A stretch of 64,000 nucleotides of DNA from Lepidodermella squamata (GCA_047495785.1 JBLDXI010000011.1:558001-622000); one strand, 5' to 3'; shown: positions 21,228 to 32,908, numbered from the stretch's first letter. Numbers and translations are program-made. The notes: generated by a model not told the origin, from the letters alone.

Positions 21228-22754
21228 GAATTGTTTGAAAGCGTGCGGGCGAACAATGGCTTGAAATTAGAGGAGTTGCTGATGAACAGGAAACTCGGTC
21301 TTCGCTCTGACTGCAGAAACATTGATGGGGTGCCTTTGCTGTTCCTCGCCGCCTACAATGGCTACGTCGAGGTTGTGAAGCTTCTAGCTGGCCAGTACAA
21401 GGCCAATGTAGAGACAGCCACGAATGATGGCAGAACACCATTTTGGACCGCCGCCTTCAATGGCCACGTCGAGGTTGTGAAGCTTCTAGCTGGCGAGTAC
21501 AAGGCCAATGTTGAGGCAGCCATGAATGATGGCAGAACACCATTGCTCGTCGCTGCCTACAATGGCCACGTCGAGGTTGTGAAGCTTCTAGCTGGCGAGT
21601 ACAAGGCCAATGTTGAGGCAGCCACGAATGATGGCGCTACACCATTGTTCGCCGCCGCCCAACAAGGCCACGTCGAGGTTGTGAAGCTTCTAGCTGGCGA
21701 ATTCAAGGCCAATGTAGAGACAGCCATGAATGATGGCGCTACACCATTGCACGTCGCCGCCTACAATGGCCACGTGGAGGTTGTGAAGCTTCTAGCTGGC
21801 CAGTACAAGGCCAATGTAGAGACAGCCATGAATGATGGCGCTACACCATTGCACGTCGCCGCCTACAATGGCCACGTGGAGGTTGTGAAGCTTCTAGCTG
21901 GCGAGTACAAGGCCAATGTTGAGGCAGCCATGAATGATGGAGCTACACCATTGCACGTCGCCGCCCAGGAAGGCCACGTCGAGGTTGTGAAGCTTCTAGC
22001 TGGCCAGTACAAGGCCAATGTTGAGGCAGCCATGAATGATGGCAGAACACCATTGCTCGTCGCTGCCTACAATGGCCACGTCGAGGTTGTGAAGCTTCTA
22101 GCTGGCCAGTACAAGGCCAATGTTGAGGCAGCCATGAATGATGGCAGAACACCATTGCTCGTCGCTGCCTACAATGGCCACGTCGAGGTTGTGAAGCTTC
22201 TAGCTGGCCAGTACAAGGCCAATGTTGAGGCAGCCATGAATGATGGCAGAACACCATTGCTCGTCGCTGCCTACAATGGCCACGTGGAGGTTGTGAAGCT
22301 TCTAGCTGGCGAGTACAAGGCCAATGTAGAGACAGCCATGAATGATGGAGCTACACCATTGCACGTCGCCGCCCAGGAAGGCCACGTCGAGGTTGTGAAG
22401 CTTCTAGCTGGCCAGTACAAGGCCAATGTTGAGACAGCCACGAAAAATGGCAGAACACCATTGTGGACCGCCGCCCAGGAAGGCCACGTCGAGGTTGTGA
22501 AGCTTCTAGCTGGCGAGTACAAGGCCAATGTTGAGGCAGCCACGAATGATGGCGCTACACCATTAATGGCCGCAGCATATAACGGCCAACACGCAGTAGT
22601 CGACACACTGATAAATGAATTCCGCGCAAATGTCAACACGGCCCGCAATGATGGACAAACCGCTCTGAATTTTGCTAACAATTGCTTGCCTCGTGTTACT
22701 ACCGAGAACAAGCGGAAAACAATCGAAATTCTCGCGAAGGCGAATGCAAGATAA
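21228..22754 (+). CDS. ankyrin-repeat exon of K5, homogenised array
   Basis: 509 codons without a stop, encoding 14 ankyrin repeats and ending in KANAR. The central repeats are almost the same at DNA level, differing mainly in two alternating cassettes (ATPLHVAA or RTPLLVAA) and in GQY/GEY. Conserved LLAG and ANVE(A/T)A positions match the other K genes; the terminal repeats (TPLMAAA, TALNFA) are the divergent capping type shared by all copies. Confidence 0.85.
   Translation, partial: ELFESVRANNGLKLEELLMNRKLGLRSDCRNIDGVPLLFLAAYNGYVEVVKLLAGQYKANVETATNDGRTPFWTAAFNGHVEVVKLLAGEYKANVEAAMNDGRTPLLVAAYNGHVEVVKLLAGEYKANVEAATNDGATPLFAAAQQGHVEVVKLLAGEFKANVETAMNDGATPLHVAAYNGHVEVVKLLAGQYKANVETAMNDGATPLHVAAYNGHVEVVKLLAGEYKANVEAAMNDGATPLHVAAQEGHVEVVKLLAGQYKANVEAAMNDGRTPLLVAAYNGHVEVVKLLAGQYKANVEAAMNDGRTPLLVAAYNGHVEVVKLLAGQYKANVEAAMNDGRTPLLVAAYNGHVEVVKLLAGEYKANVETAMNDGATPLHVAAQEGHVEVVKLLAGQYKANVETATKNGRTPLWTAAQEGHVEVVKLLAGEYKANVEAATNDGATPLMAAAYNGQHAVVDTLINEFRANVNTARNDGQTALNFANNCLPRVTTENKRKTIEILAKANAR
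21334..22560 (+). repeat. tandem 102-bp coding repeat array
   Basis: About twelve consecutive units of exactly 102 bp (34 codons), each with GAGGTTGTGAAGCTTCTAGC. Spacing between successive AAGCTT sites is 102 bp. Neighbouring units are near identical, which points to recent unequal exchange or gene conversion. Confidence 0.9.
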
Positions 22755-24012
22755 ATACATCGTGTCCAAACATGTTAGTCGCAATATAAGTTGCTGCTCA
22801 TTTTGGCTCATTGCGCCTTGTTTGAAAATAACTCCGACAGCTAAGTGTAAGTGGTTGGAGACATGCTGAATGCAGTAAAGGGCGCTGATGCGAAAATAGG
22901 CATATTTTAAAGGAACGAATTTTGGTATTGTGCATTATTACCTGTATATTAATAATAATAAATATCCGTTGAGCAATTTTGCTCAATTGCTAAACCTGTG
23001 CTCAATTTGCTCAATGTGCGCTCAATTCGTGAACAACTAGAGCTTAACCAGAGGATGAATAATCAAAAAGTGCTCAAAATGTGCTTAACACGTCGTATGA
23101 CACGCGTTGAGCACACCAATAATTATTGAAAATATACCACGTCATTGATCAGTCAATTTCTGGTTCCGATATTAACCCGATACCAGTGGCGCAATCGATT
23201 CGATTGCAGGCCTTGATGTTCAAAGTCACTGGTTCGATTTCCGGCCCTGACGGATTTTTCTGAATTTCTTTCCAATTTTTAAAAATTAGACTGCTCACGA
23301 GTGCTTAAAGCGAAAATTGATGATTGCACAATGGGTGCGTAAATACTGCTCAAAGTGCTCAACGTTCGCTACTCGAATGCTTAGTGAGTGCTCAACGAAA
23401 TGCTTAACAGTGCAAAATTAATCAGCCAGCTCCAATTTCGTCAATTTTGATAGGTTCTGGACTGTGTTTTAGTGGAAAATCTTCACAATTTTCTCGCTTC
23501 TCGGTTATTCGCCAAAATAACTAGTAATTTTGGCCAATACAGCGAAAAAAAATTTTCCATCACTGGCAGCTCCTGGATCGCACCTTGTAATAGAGACCTT
23601 AAAGTAAACAATTGAACGCGACCGGTTTCTCCGCTCTAATTTGGTTGAGATTTCTTCGCTATTAGGCTAAAATCTATGCTAAAATTTCCCAGTTCTCCAC
23701 ATTTCTCTGCAAAATTAGGTCAAATTCGGTCCTAAATCTGTGCTGTTAATTAACCATCATTTTTTGCAACCAGAAATCAATCAAGTTGCGAAGATTGGAT
23801 ATAGCTCTTAAGTAAATACAGCCCATCTACATGGGTAGCAACTACTCGTCTTGAATATGTTCCCGGCGTGTCATTAATTTTTCAACAGGCTTCTGCAGAG
23901 ATTTTGCCCGCCATCAATTATTCACAATTCGCCACTCAGCTATACTGCACGCCCTATTCCCCTGCTGTGTCACAGATCAAATAATTCACGATTTTGATAC
24001 CAGCAGAAAATT
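22755..24012. other. intergenic, K5 to amt-B
   Basis: No gene seen. From 22969 to about 23410 the motif GCTCAA or its complement occurs about ten times. Inside it, near 23180-23260, is a weak tRNA-like stretch with a box-B-like GGTTCGATTTCC. The rest is AT-rich without recognisable structure. Confidence 0.4.
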
Positions 24013-26604
24013 ATGACAACGGCTCTTTCGCAGGATTATTCGAATTTTATCAAATCAGCATGCGGGCAGGAAGTTAGACTTCAGGCCTTGGGGCTAAGGA
24101 ACAGCTATTTAGCTAACAGTTCCCTCAGCCATTCAGCCCTCAACGAGCTGCTACTGCCGTTTCGCAAAAATCTCGACTCGTTCTTCCTCGTTGCTATGGG
24201 CTACTTTAATTACCGTAATCCTTTCAAAACTGTAACTGTACGTTATTTAAATTTCGATTTTTCTCAAGATATGAATATCGGCTTCATGCTGGTTGAAGTT
24301 GGACTGGTGCGGAAGAAAAATGCGACTAATACGCTGGTAAAAAACGCAACTTTCGGATGTAAGTTCGGATGTTTGGCTGATTTTTTGGATCGTCGAAAAA
24401 TAGAATTCGAGCTTGGGATAAATTCAATAAAAAATTCCCCAAGTCGGGAAAATTCTCAATTTAATTTTTTTTTTAGGCACAAAATTCCTAAATTCTGGAT
24501 TTCGGAACCGAACTGTTACCGACGGCCAATTTACCAGTTATACTTTTTTCGGAGCAAATATCGATTTTCGGTATCGATTTCAAAAATCAGTGATTTTTCC
24601 GATTTCTCGCATTTTTAAATATCAAGGGCATATTCCATATACTTCAATTTTTAAAATTTAAAATTTTAAAATAATTTGAACAGGTGGGCTAAAAATTTAA
24701 TTCTGAACTGATCAGCAATTTGATTTTTAAATTAATAAAAATTCGAAATTCCACTTCGATTTACAGTTTCTTATTCTTCGATTTTTGAGATTTTATGATT
24801 AATTTTGTAATTTTTTAGTCGTTCAAGCTTTGGCGTTTTTCGCCATCGGTTTCGGGCTCGGATTCGGCGATAGCTACAACAACGCGATAGGAACATCTTG
24901 GTTCGGCTTCAAACGAAACCCAGAAAACCCAGATTTCGCGTTATGGCTCTTCGAATACGCGTTTGCTGGAACCGCCGGCGCCATCGTGACGGGTTCCATC
25001 GCTGAACGCTGCCAACTAGCCGGCTATTTGATATACATTTTCTGGACAGCGGCCTTCACGTACCCTATGGTGGTTAGTTGGGCGTGGAACTCGGATGGCT
25101 GGCTGAAACTGGGCGGCGTCTACGAGTTCCAGGATGGAACCACTCAGCGGATTGGGTACCTGGATTTCGCTGGCTCGGGGGTTGTCCACCTTTCTGGTGC
25201 TACTTCAACAATAAGTGAGAAAAAATTTAAGTATTTCAAAAATATTAAAAAATCGTAGCTGACATTTTATTTTCATTTTTCAAAAATGTTATTCAAAAAT
25301 TCGTAATAATTTTTTTTTAATTCACAAAAATTACGGGAATCGATGTGATTAATTTGCAGTTTACCTGTTGTTTCTTGGTCCTCGAATTGGTCGGTTCAAA
25401 TCGAACGGCGAGTCGGTGGAATTTCCAGTTCGAGACTGGCCAATCGTTACATTCGGCGCCATGATTTTATTCACCGGTTTCCTCGCCTTCAATTCTGGAT
25501 CTCAGTTATCGATAAGCCGACTCGAAGACTATTCACCCGTGGCTAAAGCTACGGCTAATACATCAATAACATCATCAGCCGGATTTCTATTCGTCTTACT
25601 CGTATACAGGTATTTTGAATTTTGATTTTTTGAAAAATTTCAATTTTCCAATATTTAGGATTTCCAAATTTAAATCAGTTCGAAAAATTTCAATTGGAGA
25701 ATTTTTTTCAAGTTCTAATTTCAAAACTAAAATTATTTCGATAGTAATGCAATTTTAAAATTTCAAAAATCCAAATTTCAATTTTCTCAACAATTAATTT
25801 TATTTCGCAGATTTTATTATCGAAAATGGTCGTTGAGAGGTTCAATCGGGGGCGGTTTGACGGCCTGTGTAGCCAGCTGTTGTTCGGCCAACATTGTCGA
25901 AGGCTACGGCGCCTTCGCCATCGGAATTCTAGGCGGCCTCATGTACATTTTCATGATGTGGCTCCTCGTGAAATGCCGAATCGACGACGCAGCCGATGCC
26001 GTTCCAAGTTTGCTTGAATTCCACTTTCGTCCATCAATTTTATTTCAATTTTATTTTCAGTACATTGGGGAGGTGGATTTGTCGGAGTTTTAGCCGAAGC
26101 TTTTCTGAAACCTGATAGAGGAATCCTATACAATTGGGACCAAGCTTCAGGATACGTAAGTTTTCAACTTTTGGATTTCCCCAAATTTTTTAGAATTTTA
26201 TTTAAATTTATAAATTTTCCAAATTTGAAAATTATGATTTGAAATTTTATTTTCATGATTATTTTCATTTCTAAATTTTATTCTATTAGGTCCTAGCTTG
26301 GCAAGTGTTGGGAATGGTTGTAATCATGGTTTTCTCATCCGCCTCAACCTATTGCCTATGCGTAATCCTAAAAGCGTTCAATTTAATGCGGGTCGATCGC
26401 GAAACCGAACTCGAAGGCCTCGACATAGGCCACGGCCATGAAGAATGCTTCCAGACCGAAAAAACGCTGCTAGACACGCTATCAGAGGAAGATCTCATCA
26501 TAAACGGGCCGAAAATGCCGTGGCCTAAGTTGAGCAATGGCAACGATTGGTGCCTGGCGGATCTGAGCCGAATTTCAACGGCTTTCCGAATGAATGACCC
26601 ATAA
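24013..26604 (+). CDS. ammonium transporter (amt-B), complete
   Basis: Seven exons in frame: 24013-24214, 24269-24358, 24819-25214, 25360-25609, 25811-26007, 26061-26155 and 26290-26604, giving 514 residues. It reads as a normal Amt channel: VGLVRKKNATNTLVKN in the first helices, IGFGLGFGD, AGTAGAIVTGSIAER, TYPMVVSWAWNSDGWL, then AGSGVVHLSGA with the first pore histidine and VPIHWGGGFVG with the second, FNSGSQLS, and a C-terminal tail with RVDRETELEGLD and DWCLADLSR. Exon borders in the 3' half match amt-A. Expected role is ammonium conduction across the plasma membrane. An AATAAA follows the stop at about 26632. Confidence 0.92.
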
Positions 26605-26804
26605 TAATAACCTCTGAAAATAAGCTGAAAGCAATAAAAATAAATACTCATTATTTTTTGTAAAAATCGTGTTGAAGTTACGGGAATAAAATTTGAGCAT
26701 GACTATTTTTTGCGATAATCCCTAAATAATCCTGGCTGCAAGTTTTTTTTTCACATCTTTCCTACTACCTTGACGGATTTCATGTATCATTTATTTCGTT
26801 TAAA

Positions 26805-28387
26805 ATGTGTTTAAAATTAGTGATAATTTTGGCAATGGTTTTCGGTTGTTTTCTCGATTCTTCCGAGGCTCAGGATGACCCGACCGGGTTGCGGCTCATT
26901 CACCCGAGGCTGTTAAATTGGCTATATGGCGAGACGGCGACTATGCCGACTACGACGCGATTCGCCCCAGGATCGAGCGGCGATGATACTGATAACGAGA
27001 AAAATTGTGGGAATACAACTTACCCGATTAAAGGCTACCCTTGGACGGTAAAATCCCAAATATCACACATCGAGCATCATAAAAAAAATCGGAAATTTTT
27101 CGTTGAAATTTCAGCAGATTTATAGAGAATATTTTCAGAAAATTCCCGATTTTTCAAAACAATAATTCACATTTTTTGAAATTTTTTGTCTAGGTTATGA
27201 TAGCGCTGTATTACAATCAAACTCAATGGACGTGTTCGGCAGTTTACCTGGGCAACAGGTGGTTTTTGACGAATGCCAACTGCCTAGCAAGATGGCTGTA
27301 CTTCATGTAAGGAATTGTCTTATTATTGCTTGGAAATTTTAGAAAAAAAAGAAATAAATTTCGGAAATTCAGAAATTTCAAATTTTAATATCATTATTTA
27401 AAATTTGGCAATTTATTTTAATTTTTTGGGTAAATTTAAATTTTGAAAATATTTTTTATTTAATTGTTTTAGGACCGGTTATCAAAACAAGATTCAGATA
27501 TCGCTAATTTTCCAAAACGACGCATCAGCTAGCGAAAATTTTGCCTTCGTCAACGCTCTGACAATCACGCACCCTAAATATGTCACCGAATCAGTCGACC
27601 GTGTCGCATCGCGGCAATTCGACTTTACGCTGTTGAAAACGTACGACCTGCCTAGGTACGTATTTCGAGGCCAGTTGCAACACATTTGCCTGCCGGATGA
27701 GACTGTACTGTGCAAATTGATGGAGCTGGGCGATCAAGCGTGCCAGCAAACAATTTCTACAGGGTGGCCACAAACGTCTCAATACCCGATCCCACGGCTT
27801 AATATGACAGTTTTAGGTAACATTTCATGCCTGGAACTTAATTTGAAAATCCTAATTTGAAATTTGAAATTTTCAAAATTTTTAACTTTTTCCTTTCATC
27901 GAAATTTCAAAAATATAAAAAAAATAAATAAATAAAAAATAAATAAAAAAATCCGAAATAATTTTGAATTTTTTTTTAAATTTTCTGAAAATTTCAAGTT
28001 TTTTTTGAAAAAATCATGTAAATTCAAGAAAATATTTTTTTACAATTGTTAGATAGCTTATCAATTCAGCCTCGGAGTAATTGCAACACAGCGGCCTATC
28101 AAATAAATACCGGCACGTCGCAAATTTGCACGAATTTGACGTATTCTGAATTTTTACGCTGGCCCAATCAAGCGTGGCCGCTGTATTGCAGCCGGCCAGA
28201 CGATGCGGCGTACAGTGACGGGAACACTGATTTCATCGAACGGCGTAAATTGTACGCTATAGGCTTGGCTGCTCAGGCCGTTCGATTGAGGGACAACACA
28301 ACGGTGGCTAATATGGTCTACAACAACATTTGCAACGTTCTGCCGTGGATTAAAACAACAATTGAAAATAATGACAAAAATTCGTGA
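26805..28387 (+). CDS. secreted serine protease homologue (inactive, S1-like)
   Basis: Exons 26805-27047, 27194-27306, 27473-27816 and 28053-28387 give 344 residues. A signal peptide (MCLKLVIILAMVFGCFL) is followed by a chymotrypsin-fold-like body: CSAVYLGNRWFLTNANC where active enzymes have ...LTAAHC, HPKYV, FDFTLLKTYDLP matching the nDxALLkL Asp region, then CLP and GWP for GWG. The catalytic His is Asn, and no GDSGG motif exists in the last exon, which ends in LPWIKTTI like the C-terminal helix of trypsins. So it should be secreted and non-proteolytic. Binding or regulatory roles are known for such homologues in other animals; here the function is unknown. Confidence 0.72.
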
Positions 28388-28607
28388 CAGAAAATCTGAT
28401 TTTATGATGGTTCGATTTAAAAAATTAGATAGAATAAATCGTGGATTAGAAGCAAAAATTGGAAAAAATGAAGTGAAGCAAGGTGTATCCAAAATGTCTA
28501 CAACTGGGTCATTTTTCATCCTGTTATTCAAAATTGAAGTTTCACCGTAGTTCTCAGTTTTATTCACCGATTAATTCGAAATCTATTCAAAGGGTCGTCG
28601 AATTTTG

Positions 28608-29847
28608 TCATGTTGAGCACGATTCGAAGCTAACACCGTAAACTGTTACCGAATTCGGTACCATTTTAGCCGTTGATCCCAAATTTTGAACACTTGCACA
28701 GCAACTTTGATATGACGGGAAAGTCTGCAAGCAAAATCACATCACTCTTAATTTTTTCCTCAATTAAATATTTCGATAAAGAATTTTTCAAAATTGACCA
28801 ATCTCCAAAAAATTGAAATTTTTATAATATTCGACAGTTTTTTAAATTTCAAAAAAATGTAAAAATTTCAAAGACTCGGAATTTTGGTTCGTAAAATGGA
28901 AATATTTACCGCATCATTTGTGTCTTTGCTGACGCAAGTATCAGGAAATCGCAAGCAGTATCGTTTAGAATCAGTCGTCGAAATGCAGCGGCGATAAGCA
29001 TTGCTCACCCTGTTGTGACAGATCCCAACAACAACTGACTGGCCGTTGATGAATGCTGTCAGCGAGTCGTAGAAAGGCACCTGAACACCCAAAGCTGTTG
29101 AATTAGAATCGGCGCAACAGGCTGAAAAGCTGGTGTACGACAACATCGGAGCCTGTGGGGTTGGGAAATTCGGAATTTTCGGGTAGAAATCTGAGATTTA
29201 TTACCAGGACTGATAAGACTGGCGATGAATCGATCACGGTTTGGCAGAAGCGAATCTCCGGGACAGGTGTGGGTTGCAAATTAGCCAGCATTCGAAACAT
29301 CCAATAACGATTCTGAACAAACAAAAATGCCATAAATTTCTAGGTAATTTGTGCAAAAAATCCTGCATTCTCTACTTATTTGAATATGCAAATTAGCCTA
29401 AATTTCAGTGAATATTCAAATTAAATCGAAAAATGTTGAATATGCAAATTAAGTTTTGTGAATATTCATAATCACTCAATATGGAAATTACCCCATGTTT
29501 GGGTGAATATTCAAATATTTTAATTAATTACTGGTGCATGAATAATAATTTATTCGTGAATATGCAAATAAGGATATCTAAAATTTATGAATATTCTAAT
29601 TAGAAAACTATCTAGCAAAGAAATCTTCATTCAGTCTTACCACCGAATTTCCGCAGCTCTGTCCAGTAGAACACGTCGTGTTTGTGCTGCAAGTTTCGCC
29701 TGAAACGCATAAACTAGCCGAGCTGATACATGTTTGCGGGCTCGGGCAGTTCGCAACAGCCGGTGGGCAAGTGCTTGGGGTCGTCACAGTCACCGTACAA
29801 GCCGAAATCACTTGCAGAGTGACGCAGAAAATCGCTAGAATTTTCAT
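28608..29847 (-). CDS. S1: small secreted Cys-rich protein, unknown family
   Basis: Four exons, all phase 0: 29641-29847, 29205-29312, 28910-29152 and 28608-28724, giving 224 residues. It starts with a signal peptide (MKILAIFCVTLQVISA), then a Ser/Thr/Cys-rich region with repeated CxxxxxC steps (TCPPAVANC, QTCISS, GETCSTNTTC). Exon 3 has SACCADS and the motif YRRCIS...KRYCLRFPDTC. Exon 4 has SYQSCCA and ends ESCST. The same order of motifs appears in S2, S3 and S4. I do not recognise the family; an extracellular, disulfide-bonded protein is likely. Confidence 0.75.
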
Positions 29848-31782
29848 TTTTCCTCATTGAAAAAACAGAGAGCAAACACGTTTTTACCTAGCCGCAAATT
29901 CTTTGTAATGTTTTTACTCACGAGTTTGATTTTGCTGTATATGAGTAATGCTTGAACTGCTAAGCCGGATTATCCGACGCGAACTCGGTTTGCCTCGGCT
30001 GGTTGTGGCAGCAACACGACAGTTAAAATTGTCTTTACATCAATCGAGTCTTTACATTTTGAATAAGCGATTGCTAATCTTAATACTCTGAATTAGCTGA
30101 ATTAGCTGTTAAAAATTATCAAAGAGATATTTTTATTTCATTTTACTAGACTATACAGGCGCCCGCAAGCGGGCGCCCTGGATGTCGTTTCGAAAGAAAT
30201 AAACGGCTTTCATTATTCCCGTTACATCTTCCTGCATTCACTTTATTCAAGCATAAGTTCATCGAAGAGCAACTTTTTATCTGGCATGACCTGAAGGCTA
30301 CAGACAGAAGGCGCGCAACTGTATGATAAAAATGCACAAATTGCTTACAAAGTTTATTTCTTAATACTTACGATATTATCAACTTAAACAACATTATTCA
30401 ATTTTTCAAAACAGCACTGTCAAACTCTTGGTTTCAGCGTTATATATATGCTAAGCGTTTGAATTTTGATATCGCGATGCCAGTCAGCAGTCAGTCGCAT
30501 TCCAGCATTGAGTTCAGAAAGATGGCACCAACGGCAAAGCTTGCTAAGACCTGTTATTATCACAACATAGAGTGCAGCCTAGCTAAGAATCGGTGATCTT
30601 ACCTCCATGTGAATACGTAACACGGCTACAAATCAATTTAATTGAGCAACAGTTTAGCCATACTCAACTCTTTCTCATCTCCACATCACGTAACTGAGGG
30701 AGTTTTGATCACAGAGAATTCATAAAAATGATCTAAAGCCGTCAGAATTAATTAAACAACAAATAACCTAAAATTACGAACCGGTTAAGATACAATGCAT
30801 GAGTTAATTATACTTGATCAGGGACGAATACTTGTCCTGGATCTCGTACCGCCAACTCGCATATTTCATCTATATACTTTTCTTTTAAATGTTCGAATGT
30901 TTGATTTCTCAACTCAGAGATTGGTTTTATTCAACCAAGTAGCAGAGCTTATTTGTGAGAAATGAGAATAGCAGTGCAGGTAGAAAGTTTGTTTCTCTAC
31001 CGAAGGCTTATTGAGAATGAAGGATCATGAATGGATAACAGAATAGCGGAATGGAAGGTAGCCAAAGGGTCTACGTTCTAGTTGCACAATATGCCACTCT
31101 AACTCATAGCTCATAGTTAATCATAAGATCCGCGAAAGTTACGCAACCTTGTTGGAAGCAGTACTCACTTCTCACTTCATCATAGCATGCAACATGGAAC
31201 GTATCCCTTGCTATACGCTTATACTCAGTGATAAGAACATCTCACTGATCTACTATCTATAATAAGTTGAATAAGAGATAATGAGATATGATATAGATTG
31301 GCGGAGTAATAGAATTAAAACCAATGCTTGGACGAATGTTCAGACAACAGGTAACGCAAGGTCGAGATGTGATCAAGGTTATTGGTGATCTCTCAGGACT
31401 CGGGATGGGTCTTTCTGGCTTGAAATTTGCGCGGTTCTTACGCGGTCAATGTCTTTTAGGGCAATTCTTTTTAAATCTATATAAGAATTTAAACTAAGAA
31501 TAAAAGCGGTATTAAAAACGATTTTACCATTCGTTCGGCCAACGTTTCGCAGGTTTTGCGCTCCCGTCGCCTACCTGGCTGCCGACGAACGCCGCGCGCC
31601 GCGCAAAAATGTTTTGAAGGTCAAATCAAATTTTTTATTTTTAACCAAATGTGAACATCAAAAATATTGATTTCTGAAATTTTGATTATTAGTTTTCTTT
31701 GTATTTCTGGTTGCCGGTTCACCGTCACTTGTCGTTTTAGTAGTTTAGATTATTTAGCCACTGGCATTCTTTTGTGGTGAAG
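29848..31782. other. divergent intergenic region between S1 and S2
   Basis: No gene identified. A perfect GC-rich hairpin (GGCGCCCG-CAAG-CGGGCGCC) lies at 30158-30177. Near 30442-30495 a TATATATAT and TCAGTC-type initiator motifs precede an ATG at 30523 with only 24 codons; this could be the 5' end of a spliced or non-coding transcript, but no partner exon was found. The rest shows no structure. Confidence 0.4.
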
Positions 31783-32908
31783 ATGAAACTCGGGCAATTT
31801 TTGCCGATTTTAAGCGTAATTTTTGGCGTCGAAAGTTGTGTAACTCCTACCACGTCGACTGCATCGTCTCCTTCGACCCCATGCCCCTCTCAGCAATCCT
31901 CCTGCCCTCCTACTACCACGTGCGGCCTGTCAACATCAGCTTGCCCATCAAGCCAAATTTGCATTAAAACAGCCACTGGCTGCCAAGGAACCGACCGATG
32001 CTCGCCAACACCTGTAAACTTCCATTTTAATAGGGAATAATTTTTCAGAACATTTTTGGATTTAGGGAAGCTTTATCCAGTGCAGCATGTCAACCAACTC
32101 CATTTCGAACCAAGCAACGTTTAAATATTGCATTCAAGGATCAAATTGCATTATTTCAGTCGCAACTCAGGTAAAAAATTTCAAACAAAACTTTGAAGTT
32201 TCACTATCTTAGTAATAATGAATTTTATTTGAAAATTTCACGTTTTAATTTTTATTCGAAATAAATTTATTATTTTTTATTATCATTTTTATAATAAATT
32301 TATTCGAAATAAATAAATAAAATCGTAAATTTAGTCAAACTGAATTTTTGAAAATTTATTCTTTTCTTTTGAATTTCTTTCAGGCTTCGACTGTAATCTA
32401 TCCGTCGATGGATACGTGTTGCCTGGCTTTGAATACGTCCACATCAGCGCCTGATATCGTCTTTGACTCATTTTATTCCCAGTCAAGCGTGACGACTTAC
32501 CTGTACTGCGTTCGCCAGAGCCTAAAATATCGGAAATGCCTATCGGTCTCTCAATCTAAGCCCTATTGCGTTCGATTCCCTGAAACATGCGCTGCTAGCG
32601 ATGCTACAAGCCCGGTAGGTGCAATAAATATGTATTATGGCCCTCGACTTGATAATATCCTCATATTCGGTTTTTTATAAATTAAAATTATTAAATAAGT
32701 TTTTGAAAAAGTTATTAAAAGTTTTTAAATTCTGGATTCGAATTATCGAAAATTTCATTTTTTTTCGATTTTTTTCAAGGTTCCCAATTCATACACTGCG
32801 TATCGAGACTGTTGTGATGCGATCATTTCGAGTTCATCAAACGGCGCCAAGTACGAACTCGATAGCAGCTTGTACGGCTTGGGCGTTGATAAATGTTCAC
32901 AAATCTAG
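31783..32908 (+). CDS. S2: small secreted Cys-rich protein, unknown family
   Basis: Four phase-0 exons: 31783-32013, 32066-32170, 32384-32614 and 32780-32908, giving 231 residues. Signal peptide (MKLGQFLPILSVIFGVESC), then Thr/Ser/Cys-rich low-complexity region (PCPSQQSSCPPTTTC, ACPSSQIC). Exon 2 has FKYCIQGSNC. Exon 3 has DTCCLAL and YRKCLS...KPYCVRFPETC, the same as S1. Exon 4 has RDCCDA and ends DKCSQI. For exon 2 an earlier TTTTTCAG acceptor also keeps a frame open, but gives a peptide without the shared cysteines, so I prefer the start at 32066. Confidence 0.75.

Larger units (their letters stand above)
19926..22754 (+). pseudogene. K5: pseudokinase-ankyrin gene with one-base frameshift in exon 2
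   Basis: Exons by alignment: 19926-20135, 20202-20261, 20311-20602, 20655-20796, 20851-20876, 20929-21067, 21117-21167 and 21228-22754. Exon 2 is 60 bases where K1, K2 and K3 all have 61: GGCACGTTCGAAG of the paralogs is GGCACGTCGAAG here. This shifts exon 3 into a frame with an early TGA. Exon 3 has an in-frame 9-base insertion relative to K2. The catalytic loop is HRNIKPSD and DFG is AELG, so the protein would be a pseudokinase even if restored by a different donor; I found no alternative donor that fits. The ankyrin exon is intact. Confidence 0.72.

Noticed and set aside
30158-30177. GC hairpin as a bacterial-type terminator
   Set aside because: Eukaryotic context, no T-run after it; kept only as a structural note.
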